Origin: Chlamydiota bacterium
Lineage (GTDB): Bacteria; Chlamydiota; Chlamydiia; Chlamydiales; Rhabdochlamydiaceae
Direction of reading: 5' to 3'
DNA length: 29,378 bases
Assembly: GCA_011065225.1 (NCBI GenBank)
Contig: JAAKFC010000001.1
Location: forward strand, 1 to 29,378
Shown: positions 17,386-25,600 of the stretch, piece after piece
How positions within the stretch are numbered: position 1 is the first letter of the stretch
How the letters are laid out: every line of letters starts with the position of its first letter
Notes under the pieces: generated by a model
The model's input: the letters and a program-made list of their open reading frames with translations, nothing else
Database searches by the model: none
What the model was told of the DNA's origin: nothing
Made by a program: the position numbers and the translations under genes

Positions 17386-17604
17386 GTGAAAAAAAAGACC
17401 ATAAACATAAAAACTGAGAAAATTTCTAAGAAGATTTTTTCATTGAAATCTTGGAAACAGGATATTCGTCGAATTTGGCAATGGAGAAAACAAGAGCCTT
17501 TTGTCTTTTGGGGTTTTTTTATTTGGGGTACTCTTTGTCTTTTGCTGATCTTAACTTTAGCACTTTACTGGATCATTTATGCTTTTTCCTTAGCTTTTGG
17601 ATAA
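17386..17604 (+). CDS. Small single-pass membrane protein, unknown
   Basis: A 72-residue frame with a GTG start, a very basic first half (MKKKTINIKTEKISKKIF) and one long hydrophobic segment at residues 41-66. The layout is that of a small inner-membrane protein with cytoplasmic positive N-terminus. No family is recognised, and the ribosome-binding site (GAAG about 5 bases upstream) is weak. It is convergent with the next gene, with 46 bp between. It may be a remnant of a longer protein. Confidence 0.35.
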   Translation: MKKKTINIKTEKISKKIFSLKSWKQDIRRIWQWRKQEPFVFWGFFIWGTLCLLLILTLALYWIIYAFSLAFG

Positions 17605-17650
17605 TTACCATTCTGCTGAGAGGGTTGAATTTTTTAGGAAGAATCAAAAT

Positions 17651-18433
17651 TTAGCTTTGTGTTGCAATTTTCTGATTTAATTTTCTATAGGGAGTGCAAG
17701 CTAAGTTTCCAAAGAAAACTGCGAATATTCCAAGAACTATGCCAAATAGGACTGGTTGAAAGAGTCCTAGTTCATGTCGCGCGAGTAATGTTGCTGTTCC
17801 TGTATTGAGAGCGGAGAATATAATCATCAAACGGGGAGATATCCTAACAAATGCAAAGCTATATATACCCAAGCCTTGAAAGGTGCTTTTGGAATTAGTC
17901 AGAAGGCTTTCTTTTAATTTGCACTCTTGCTCGATTTTAGATCCTTCGATGATGCAGTTAACAATTTGATGATCAAGTACGGACTCTTTTTCGAGATCTT
18001 TCATGGCGACTAAGAGAGCGAAGGCAAAGACAGCTATCGAAAAAAATTGAGGATCATACAATGGGGCTTCAAGACTTTTGTTAATCCAAATGATAATCCA
18101 TCCTATAAATAAGCAGCCTAATGACCAATATTGGCATTTTTTAATCTGTTGGGAGCACTGAGTATATTTAGTGAGCAAATCTTGATATGACTTAGAAGTC
18201 TTTAGTGGTTCTTTTTTAGAGTGGATATTGTCAGTTGATTTCTCTTTTGCTATATGCTTGCCGATCAATTTATCGATAATAAATAAAGCAAGTGGAAAGG
18301 ACACTAAGAAACATATCAAAAATCCATTTCTCATCTCGCTGGGGAGTTTAGGATATACGATTGACACAAAAACAAGCCCAATTCCGGAAAAAATTATGAA
18401 AGTTGTTTTTGAAAGGTTCTGAGTTCTGTTCAT
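17651..18433 (-). CDS. Polytopic membrane protein, unknown
   Basis: A 260-residue protein with three pairs of hydrophobic segments, near 10-28/36-55, 103-119/129-145 and 186-206/225-245. They are separated by a Lys-rich loop (62-100) and an acidic/basic stretch with several Cys (150-180). No enzymatic motif is visible. Repeated hydrophobic hairpins recall chlamydial inclusion-membrane proteins, but that is only a shape argument. The start is an ATG without a clear Shine-Dalgarno; there is no better one downstream. Neighbours give no functional hint. Confidence 0.6.
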   Translation of the reverse strand: MNRTQNLSKTTFIIFSGIGLVFVSIVYPKLPSEMRNGFLICFLVSFPLALFIIDKLIGKHIAKEKSTDNIHSKKEPLKTSKSYQDLLTKYTQCSQQIKKCQYWSLGCLFIGWIIIWINKSLEAPLYDPQFFSIAVFAFALLVAMKDLEKESVLDHQIVNCIIEGSKIEQECKLKESLLTNSKSTFQGLGIYSFAFVRISPRLMIIFSALNTGTATLLARHELGLFQPVLFGIVLGIFAVFFGNLACTPYRKLNQKIATQS

Positions 18434-18760
18434 GCTACATTTTGCTTTAAAAAGTGATTCGACGCAAAGATGGAAAAATGTCTTTTCTTAAGACTTCCAT
18501 GGTTCTGAAGGGTAAGATATTCTAAGTTTCTTTTTCTATATATTTTTTCAGTGAGAATGATCTTGTCCTTTCTTATCGATTATTGTTTACTCCAGCTTTT
18601 TCTATAGCCTAAAGGGGAGTTAAATTCAACGTCTGATAATGTATCTTATGTTGCGTAAACCAATGAATCCGTAGGACTTAAGTCCATTTTAGCCTTCTTC
18701 ATTATTCAGAGCAACAATTGGTTTTTTGGTTGGTGCACAGCTGTGCACCAAATGTATAAG
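18434..18760. other. Intergenic region without gene
   Basis: This is the 327 bases between the membrane-protein gene and the 3' end of the methyltransferase-AlbA fusion gene. It contains a 12-bp palindrome GGACTTAAGTCC (18674-18685) and the 22-bp palindrome listed separately. No coding frame or RNA gene is recognised. Confidence 0.5.
18730..18751. repeat. Perfect 22-bp palindrome with GGTGCAC core
   Basis: TTGGTGCACAG followed by its exact reverse complement CTGTGCACCAA, with no spacer. It ends 9 bases beyond the stop of the fusion gene. Neither side has a T-run in the right orientation, so it is not an ordinary intrinsic terminator. The GGTGCAC/GTGCACC arms recur at 21890-21908. It may be a recombinase or regulator site. 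Confidence 0.7.
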
Positions 18761-20380
18761 TTAAGACCTTACCAAATGAAAACGGTTCTTAATATATTCG
18801 AGTTGTTTTTGACCTTCCAATTTATCTGTTGCGGGGTTTGTCCTAACATAAAAATCACTTTCTTTTAAAAAACAAGGGTTTTGAGAAGGTTTGCATTCAA
18901 TATGCAATAGATTTTTACCATCGATTAGCAAAATGTTTGAATCTATAAATGGGTAAAATTGTTCGCCAATTTGACTTTTAATTAAATTTTTCCAATGAAG
19001 TAGATAATTATCAGTGTTTTTATTAAATTTTTGCATTTCAGAATCTATACCGATAATAGTTTTTTCGTCACTGACGCCAATTATTAAATGACCTCCATCT
19101 GTATTGAGAAATGCGACTATTGTTTTAAGAGCAGATAGTTCGATATAATCCGCTTTTATTTGTTTTCTTACATCTAGGCTTAACGTTTCTTTGAATTCAG
19201 AAGTTTTAGTTTCTCCTTGATGAATGATTTGTTTGACCCTATCCGAATGAGTTAATTTTCCGACAACTTCAAGCATTTCATTTAATTGAGTTAAAATTGA
19301 CTCTCCGTAGCTTGGGTTTATGCAAAATTCTGAATCAAAAAATTTAATTTGATTATTTAGAGAAGTGAGTTTTTTTGCAATTTGGACTATAAAATTCTGT
19401 ATCTCAAGACTTGGTACAGGAAGAATGAGATTTTGAACTCTCTCCATTTGAAGCCCACAGGGAGGTGTAACTGATTGGAGCACTAATTTTCCCAAAGTAG
19501 AGTTGAAAAAAGTCGAAATATATTTATTTGTTACTATTTCACTATTTAATACTAATTGAATGTAAGAGCAATGGGTAGCCTCGGGCGGAAGCGAAATGAC
19601 TGCATTTGCTGGAAATATAGGGAGATAGATTGCATTTTCTTGATCATCAAAATGATGCCATGCATTAATGGGAAGGCTATTTATAGAAATGGCCAGTTCT
19701 TCGAGCCTATATTGTTTGTAAGTTTTATAATGTGTTTCAATCCACTCAATTTTTTGAGAGGCATTTAACTGTTCAAAGCCGTAAAAACTATTTCGTTCAA
19801 TTAAATTAATGTTGTTTTTGTTGTTATTAGGTAATAAATACGAATAAATTGCATCTCTTGTACTCTTTCCAGTTTTAAGTATGTCAATATATATTTCATT
19901 GGTCTCCTTTCTAGATATATGAGCAAGTACGGGATTTATTATTGGATCTGGGAATTCTCCGGAATCTAGTAAAATCAGATTCAATTCAGTATCGAATAAC
20001 GCATTGGTATAAAAATCATTATTATTCAATAGATTTTCAAATCCGGACATATAATGAAAGTCCAATGAGTTTGACATAAATAGGCAATCACCATTAGAAG
20101 ATAAATAGGGCAGTACCTCTAATAAGGTGAGCCAATGCTTTCTCGCTTTAATTGTTCTTCCACGATCTACATATTCAATAAACCCGATTTCTGTCGGGAT
20201 ATCCAGGAGAATTAGATCGAACGTTTTATGAGAGGGTATCTCTTCGATTTTAGATATACGTTCAGAAGATTCGGTCAAATGAAACAAGCTTGTAATTGAT
20301 TGGTCAATATGTAAAATGCTTTTAGATTCTCTTGCTTCAGCCCATTCTTTAACAAATAATTTTATAACATGTTTATTCAT
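18761..20380 (-). CDS. Degenerate N6-methyltransferase/specificity domain fused to Schlafen AlbA_2
   Basis: A 539-residue three-part protein. Residues about 1-190 follow the fold order of type I/IIG N6-adenine methyltransferases. FDLILLDIPTEIGF stands where NPPY/F should be, so methyl transfer is doubtful, and LPYLSSNGDCLFMSNS matches the following strand. Residues about 270-365 resemble the target-recognition end of HsdS/IIG proteins (FFNSTLGKLVL, G-L-Q-M-E-R-V-Q, ILPVPSLEIQNFIVQIAKKL). Residues 389-539 are an AlbA_2/Schlafen-type domain: ETKTSEFKETLS, IVAFLNTDGGHLIIGVSD, IIGID, IECKPS, FYVRTNP. AlbA_2 modules occur in regulators and in several anti-phage proteins. A plausible reading is a DNA-sensing defence or regulatory protein, but no activity is proven. 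It is divergent from the Cas4-like gene with 95 bp between. The frame is intact. Confidence 0.7.
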   Translation of the reverse strand: MNKHVIKLFVKEWAEARESKSILHIDQSITSLFHLTESSERISKIEEIPSHKTFDLILLDIPTEIGFIEYVDRGRTIKARKHWLTLLEVLPYLSSNGDCLFMSNSLDFHYMSGFENLLNNNDFYTNALFDTELNLILLDSGEFPDPIINPVLAHISRKETNEIYIDILKTGKSTRDAIYSYLLPNNNKNNINLIERNSFYGFEQLNASQKIEWIETHYKTYKQYRLEELAISINSLPINAWHHFDDQENAIYLPIFPANAVISLPPEATHCSYIQLVLNSEIVTNKYISTFFNSTLGKLVLQSVTPPCGLQMERVQNLILPVPSLEIQNFIVQIAKKLTSLNNQIKFFDSEFCINPSYGESILTQLNEMLEVVGKLTHSDRVKQIIHQGETKTSEFKETLSLDVRKQIKADYIELSALKTIVAFLNTDGGHLIIGVSDEKTIIGIDSEMQKFNKNTDNYLLHWKNLIKSQIGEQFYPFIDSNILLIDGKNLLHIECKPSQNPCFLKESDFYVRTNPATDKLEGQKQLEYIKNRFHLVRS

Positions 20381-20409
20381 AATATTTATATCGATTAATT
20401 TTAAGGTAA

Positions 20410-20439
20410 TTGAATGTAATTATCCAATATTGTTATAAT
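20410..20439 (+). promoter_or_regulatory. Promoter of the Cas4-like gene
   Basis: TTGAAT (20410-20415), 18 bp, then a perfect TATAAT (20434-20439). The predicted start is about 30 bases before the GTG. It lies in the 95-bp AT-rich gap shared with the divergent fusion gene, so the two genes could be co-regulated. Confidence 0.45.
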
Positions 20440-20475
20440 TAAAATAAACATAAAAAAATAATTTGGGGTTTATCT

Positions 20476-21258
20476 GTGAAAAAAAGGTTGTTTGATCCAG
20501 ACTCGACTGAGTCTTTTCTTTTAAGTCGCTCTAAAATTGACTTATTTTGTCAATGTCCTAGGTGTTTCTATCTGGATAGAAAACTTGGAGTCTCTCCTCC
20601 AGGATCGGCTCCTTACACTCTCAATAACGCAGTAGATGCCCTCCTCAAAATGGAATTTGATGAGTACAGAGTCAAGGGATCTGTCCACCCATTTACTGAA
20701 AAAATGGGTTTGAATGCCGTCCCTTTTTCCCATCCAAACCTTGAAAATTGGAGAAACAATAGAATTGGAATCCAGTACTTTTGTCCTAAGACCAATTTTC
20801 TTCTTTATGGGGCGATTGATGATGTTTGGCAACTTCCCTCAGGCAAGCTTGTGATTGTCGACTACAAAGCTAAGGCAACGCAAAATGAGATCACTCTTAA
20901 GCCAAAGAGGAAGAAAAATGGCGAGATTGTCAAAACTGATAGGTACCTTATCAGCTATGCAAAGCAAATTGAATTTTACCAGTGGCTATTTCGAATGAAT
21001 GGCTTTGAGGTGTCTAATACCGGGTATTTTGTTTTTGCAAATGCATTGAAAGATCGAGATTCGTTTGATGATCGATTGGATTTTAAAAAGGTGCATATCC
21101 CCTACGAAGGGAATGACTCTTGGGTCGAGCCTACACTTTTTTCCATTTTGGAATGTTTGAAAAGTGAAACTCTGCCAGCGATTTGTGAGGGGTGTGATCA
21201 TTGCACCTACCGCATCGCTTCTCAGGCTTTTGAGAGCACTGCATTGACTATTGGCTAG
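20476..21258 (+). CDS. Cas4-like PD-(D/E)XK nuclease with Cys cluster
   Basis: A 260-residue nuclease-fold protein of the RecB/Cas4 group (PDDEXK_1). The active-site motifs are in order: GAIDD with Asp115/116, LVIVDYKAK with D129 and K131, and KQIEFYQW with Q164. Cysteines lie at both ends: C25, C27 and C30 (FCQCPRC) near the N-terminus and C237-x2-C240-x2-C243 (CEGCDHC) near the C-terminus, the arrangement that holds an Fe-S cluster in Cas4 and AddB. Expected activity is DNA exonuclease or end processing. No cas genes or CRISPR array are in the window, so it is not a CRISPR Cas4 here. The start is GTG, supported by a good promoter and the lack of earlier in-frame starts. Together with its divergent neighbour it could form a defence or repair pair. 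Confidence 0.8.
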   Translation: MKKRLFDPDSTESFLLSRSKIDLFCQCPRCFYLDRKLGVSPPGSAPYTLNNAVDALLKMEFDEYRVKGSVHPFTEKMGLNAVPFSHPNLENWRNNRIGIQYFCPKTNFLLYGAIDDVWQLPSGKLVIVDYKAKATQNEITLKPKRKKNGEIVKTDRYLISYAKQIEFYQWLFRMNGFEVSNTGYFVFANALKDRDSFDDRLDFKKVHIPYEGNDSWVEPTLFSILECLKSETLPAICEGCDHCTYRIASQAFESTALTIG

Positions 21259-21293
21259 CTTTCTGTCACGTAAAGGAAGTAGAGGTCCAGAGA

Positions 21294-21557
21294 TCATTTT
21301 TTGCGCAATTGTTTATGGAGATTCTTTTGCAATTCAAGAATTTCCATTCTCAGCAGCTTGTCATGCTTCCTTAGTTTTAGAGAATATTTTGTCTTCTTCC
21401 CATGTTTAATTGGTGTTTTCCCTCCGTGTTTAGAGCATCGCAAGGAAGGAAGCCTGGGAGCATTTTTACAGGGGCTCCCATGGCGGGTTTCCGCTCCACA
21501 GGTTTCTGGTAGCTCAAGATTCCGAGATAGAAATTGCTCGTACATGGGGTATGGCAT
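21294..21557 (-). CDS. HGG-motif small protein
   Basis: An 87-residue basic protein containing CGAETRHGSPCKN ... RCSKHGGKTPIKHG, the motif of a family of small proteins found on phages, plasmids and islands (often annotated HGGxSTG domain). Cys20, Cys30, Cys41 and His44 could bind one zinc, which would suit a DNA-binding role. The last third is a Lys-rich helix. It ends 36 bases past the end of the convergent Cas4-like gene. An internal start at residue 5 is possible; neither has a good ribosome-binding site. The function of the family is not known to me. Confidence 0.6.
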   Translation of the reverse strand: MPYPMYEQFLSRNLELPETCGAETRHGSPCKNAPRLPSLRCSKHGGKTPIKHGKKTKYSLKLRKHDKLLRMEILELQKNLHKQLRKK

Positions 21558-21730
21558 TTTTTTCAGGATTTTTCATTTTCATGGCCGTGTAACGGATGAG
21601 GAGCTCACTTGCCCGGAAGCTAAGGTTAGTAAAGGATGTGAAGCTATTTCCTTTTGCCAGTCTTTCGGTACTCAAAAGGTAACCGATAATAAACTGGAGA
21701 ATCAGAAGTGAAATGAGGTGCTTAGGGAAA

Positions 21731-21772
21731 TGGGGCAAGCTGGACTTGAACCAGCGACCGGCGGGTTATGAG
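21731..21772 (-). other. 3' fragment of a CAU-anticodon tRNA, probable att site
   Basis: Read on the minus strand: anticodon loop CTCATAA, 3' side of the anticodon stem CCCGC, variable loop CGGTC, a perfect T arm (GCTGG-TTCAAGT-CCAGC), then the acceptor strand TTGCCCC and discriminator A. The 5' half is absent: bases before the loop (CCTCC) cannot pair with CCCGC. A tRNA 3' segment cut inside the anticodon loop is the typical footprint left by integration of a mobile element, where the intact tRNA lies at the other end. Met or Ile2 cannot be told apart. Confidence 0.65.
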
Positions 21773-21889
21773 GGAGGGAGAACCCCATTTCCACCAGCAC
21801 CATCCAACATTTATGAGTGTAAGCATAAAGTACTTGCTTGATGGATGCAACGGGTTTTTGCGGGTCCAAACCGACAAAAATTGATGCGC

Positions 21890-21908
21890 GGTGCACCGTC
21901 AGTGCACC
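21890..21908. repeat. GGTGCAC inverted repeat
   Basis: GGTGCAC-CGTCA-GTGCACC, a perfect 7-bp stem with a 5-base loop, followed on the plus strand by ATTTTT. It has the same arms as the palindrome at 18730-18751 and lies 118 bp beyond the tRNA fragment. The 21558-22039 gap holds, besides these two sites, no gene I can support. Confidence 0.6.
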
Positions 21909-22039
21909 ATTTTTGTCTCCAAAATATTTTAATTAATAATTTTCGATCAAATATTAAAAATAAATTTCGAGTTGAGTTTAATGTAGGTTTTGTTTACTGT
22001 TTTTATTGTATCTTTAAATAAAAATTGGTTTTTATAGAA

Positions 22040-22600
22040 ATGTCTAAAAAAATAGATTATTACAATATTATTTTTCACATAAATTATGATCCCATTGAAG
22101 AATTGTATTATTGCGGTGTACCAGGCTATTCTATTCCAACAATTTTTGTTGGAAAGTCCGAAAAGGAAGTGCAAGACTCAATGGAAGACTTATTAACCTC
22201 TTATCTTGATTTTTGTCATGACCAAGGTTCATGTCGCGAAACGGAAATTACTTATAATGTGATGGAGGCGTATTCCACTGGATGGATTATACGGGAAGCG
22301 GGTTCAAAAATTACTGATAGTTTTGAAGAACAAAAAGAAGAATATCTTCAAAAGATAATTATTAAAGAATTTTTAAAAAACACCGACATTAATGATCCAT
22401 ATCACTCTGAAGTTATTAGCATTGCTGATGAACAAGAAAATATTGAACAAGTTTTGGCCGATCTTTCAGAAAGAAAACAACTCAACCGAATGGAAATTAT
22501 ACAAAAAGCAAAGGAAGCTGGACACTCAAAGATTAGGATAGGAGAAATGGAGGTGCTCAGGGTAAATAGATTGGGAATATCACCCTCTGATCATACATGA
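22040..22600 (+). CDS. Hypothetical protein, partner of the helicase-nuclease gene
   Basis: A 186-residue soluble protein starting at the ATG at 22040; a TTG 15 bases earlier is possible but less likely. Residues about 5-55 (NIIFHINYD ... YYCGVPGYSIPTIFVGKSEKEV) faintly recall the small beta-alpha fold of HicB-type antitoxins. The middle is acidic and helical (EEQKEEYLQKIIIKEFLK), and the C-terminus IRIGEMEVLRVNRLG looks like a short strand pair. No family is recognised. It precedes the nuclease-helicase gene by 48 bp in the same direction and is therefore probably cotranscribed with it. Its base composition is somewhat more AT-rich than the tra genes. Confidence 0.55.
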   Translation: MSKKIDYYNIIFHINYDPIEELYYCGVPGYSIPTIFVGKSEKEVQDSMEDLLTSYLDFCHDQGSCRETEITYNVMEAYSTGWIIREAGSKITDSFEEQKEEYLQKIIIKEFLKNTDINDPYHSEVISIADEQENIEQVLADLSERKQLNRMEIIQKAKEAGHSKIRIGEMEVLRVNRLGISPSDHT

Positions 22601-22648
22601 TATCACTAGTTTTTTTGAAAGTTGGTTTTCTTCTTTTATTTAATAAAA

Positions 22649-25600
22649 ATGCATAAAAAAAATGGTTCCTATTTTTATTCTCCTTCAGATTTGATACAGT
22701 TTGTTGAAAGTCCTTTTGCATCATGGATGGATCGATATAGCCTTGATTATCCAGATGTCAGTTCCGTGAAAGATGTACCGGATCCCATGAAAGATTCACT
22801 TCGTCGAAAAGGGATTGCTCATGAAATAAGAATCAAAGAGGGTTTTAAAGAGCAGGGGCTAGATGTTGTTCAGATTCAGGCCGAAGATATTGAGGAAAGT
22901 TACAAAGCTACTTTTTCTGAAATGGAGAAAGGTAGAGATGTGATTCACCAAGCTCGACTTGAAATGGGTGAATTTGCAGGATTTGCTGATTTTCTCGTTA
23001 AAGTTCCTGGAGCAAGTGATCTGGGCGAATATCATTATGAAGTTTGGGATGCAAAACATTCTAAACACCTTAAACCCTCTCATGTTGTACAGCTATGTTG
23101 CTATGCTGAGATGCTGGAAATAGTACAAGGTAGATCCCCTGAGCAGATTGTTGTCGTTTTGGGTACGGGTGAAAAAAAGATTTTGCGAGCTAAGAATTAT
23201 TTCTACTACTACCGAGAGATCAAACAAAACTTTCTTAAGACTCAAAATAATTTCAATCCAAAAAACATGCCTAATCCCGCTGATTCTAAAGGCTGGGGGG
23301 ATTGGTCATCACATGCAAACAATCTGCTAATAGAAAGAGACCACCTACTTCAAATAGCTGGAATTACCCGTAGTCAAATTAAGAAGTTAAATCAAATGGA
23401 TATTTGGACTATGTGGCAATTAATTGAAACAGATGTACAAAATGTTAAATGGATAAATCACTCTATTTTTATGGGTCTAAAAAAACAGGCAACTATCCAA
23501 AAAATTAGCTCTAGCCAAAGTAAGCCCCATTATGAAGTATTGATTCCTTTGGATGATGAAAAGCGTGGATTATCTTTGTTGCCTCCTCATTCATCATTAG
23601 ATGTTTTCTTTGATATTGAAGGATTTCCTTATCACGAAAATGGATTAGAATATTTGTTGGGCTGTGTATATTTCGATGATTTAGGAAATAGGGATTATAA
23701 AGACTTCTGGGCTCATTCTAGAGAGCAGGAACGGGAAGCTTTTCGAGAGTTTATTACTTGGGTTTATGATCGTTGGTTACGAGATCCAAGTATGCACATC
23801 TATCATTATGCTAAATATGAAATTGATGCTTGTCGTAGATTAATGGGTCGTTTTGGTATTTGCGAAAATGAGGTTGATCAATTATTGCGCAATGAAGTGT
23901 TCGTTGATCTTTATAAAGTTGTTAAAGGTGGGGTTGTAATTGGGGAAACACGCTATTCCATTAAAAATGTAGAGCGTCTTTATCGAGGAAAAAGAAGAAC
24001 AGAAGTTGGTAGCGGTAGTGAGTCTGTAGTCTTATATGAGAAGTGGGATAATCTTCATGAGAACTGTAAAGAAGTAGATGCCTGGCGGGCGTCGAAGCTT
24101 CTCAATGACATTCGTGACTACAATATTGATGATTGCGAATCTACCCAAGAGCTTGTCTTATGGTTACGAAAACGTCAAAAGGAGTTTAATATCACTTATC
24201 GAGGAAAAGTAGAGGTGTGTAAGCCGGAAGTTCAAGAGGAAATCACCGAGACCATAAAACTAAGAGATAAATTACTTTTTAGAGCATCTACATCTACCAA
24301 CGCTAGATTTACTGATTTAGAAAATAATCTTGCTGGAATGCTGGAATTTCATCGACGAGAATCCAAACCAGTGTTTTGGCGCATGTATGATAGGCTTGGA
24401 CTTAGTGATGAAGAATTGCTGGATGATGATGATTGTTTAGCTTTTTGTAAGCGTACAAAAAGGGAGGCGTTTAAGCCTTCTGCGCGAGCAAGGAATCTAG
24501 CCTATGAATATAGTTTTGATATTTTGCAAGAATTTAAAGGGGCCACAAAAAAATTTTTTGTTTTGGGTGTAGAAAATACCAATGGCGAGACTGATAGAGT
24601 TACATATGTTTCGGAAATGAGCGATTTAGAAAGTGGCTTGATAGTTGTACAATCCAAACAAGAGCCCAAACCAAATATCTCTTTAGTCCCCTATGAATTT
24701 GTTAGTCCGAAGCCTATTCCTCAAGCACTTTATGAAATTGCGGCTGCTTATGAGTCTGGACAGTTGCAACGCTGTGCCATTATTGACTTTCTTGCGCGCT
24801 CAAAACCAGTTATTAAAGATCACCAAGGCGGTCCAATAGCTGCTAGTAAACATCCAGTTGAGAAGATGGATCAGATACTCAAAGCTATTAGAAATTTAAA
24901 CAATAGTTATTTGACGATTCAAGGACCTCCTGGATCAGGGAAGTCTTATACGGGAAAGTTTATGATTGCCGAACTGGTAAAAGATGGGTTCAAGGTGGGG
25001 ATATCAAGTAATAGTCACAAAGCGATTAACAATCTTCTCCTTTTAACTGCGAAGCACTGCAAAGAAAAAGAAATCGAAGCAACTTTTGCATGTACTAAGG
25101 AAACAGAACCTTCATTAATTGATGAAGGAATCGCTATCATCAAAAATGAAGATTTAGCAGATTCCATTAAGCCTGGATGTGTATTAGGGACCACAGCTTG
25201 GGGCTTTGCTCGTGAAGATATGGTCAATCAATTGGATTATCTTTTCATTGATGAAGCTGGTCAGGTGGGGGTAGCGAACCTGGTTGCAATGAGCCGTTGT
25301 GCAAAAAATTTTATTCTAATGGGTGACCAGATGCAGTTAGGGCAGCCCACTCAAGGAGATCACCCAGCGGATAGTGGTCTTTCGGCTTTGGATTACCTGC
25401 TAAAAAATGCTCCTACCATTTCAGAGGAAATGGGGGTTTTTTTAGGCACTACTTACCGTATGCATAGCGCTATAAATGATTTCATTAGTGAATATATCTA
25501 TGAAGGCAAGCTTACATCACACCCGAATAATGAGCGGCGAATAATAGAGTTACCATCTGGATATGATGGGAAGCTTAACAAGGAAGCTGGCATTATCTAT

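Noticed and set aside
17451..17654. 67-codon plus-strand frame
   Set aside because: It overlaps the small membrane-protein frame in another phase and lacks start signals.
18730..18751. Intrinsic terminator of the fusion gene
   Set aside because: The palindrome has no loop and no T-run downstream on the minus strand.
20476..21258. CRISPR-associated Cas4 as part of a CRISPR locus
   Set aside because: No direct-repeat array and no other cas gene is visible in the window. The nuclease stands on its own.
21731..21772. tmRNA 3' end
   Set aside because: The CTCATAA loop with a CCCGC stem strand and a 5-base variable loop fits a normal tRNA 3' half better. No tag-peptide region or 5' domain is present nearby.
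21702..21896. 64-codon minus-strand frame across the tRNA fragment
   Set aside because: It reads through the tRNA 3' half and has no start signal. It is a chance frame over the att-like region.
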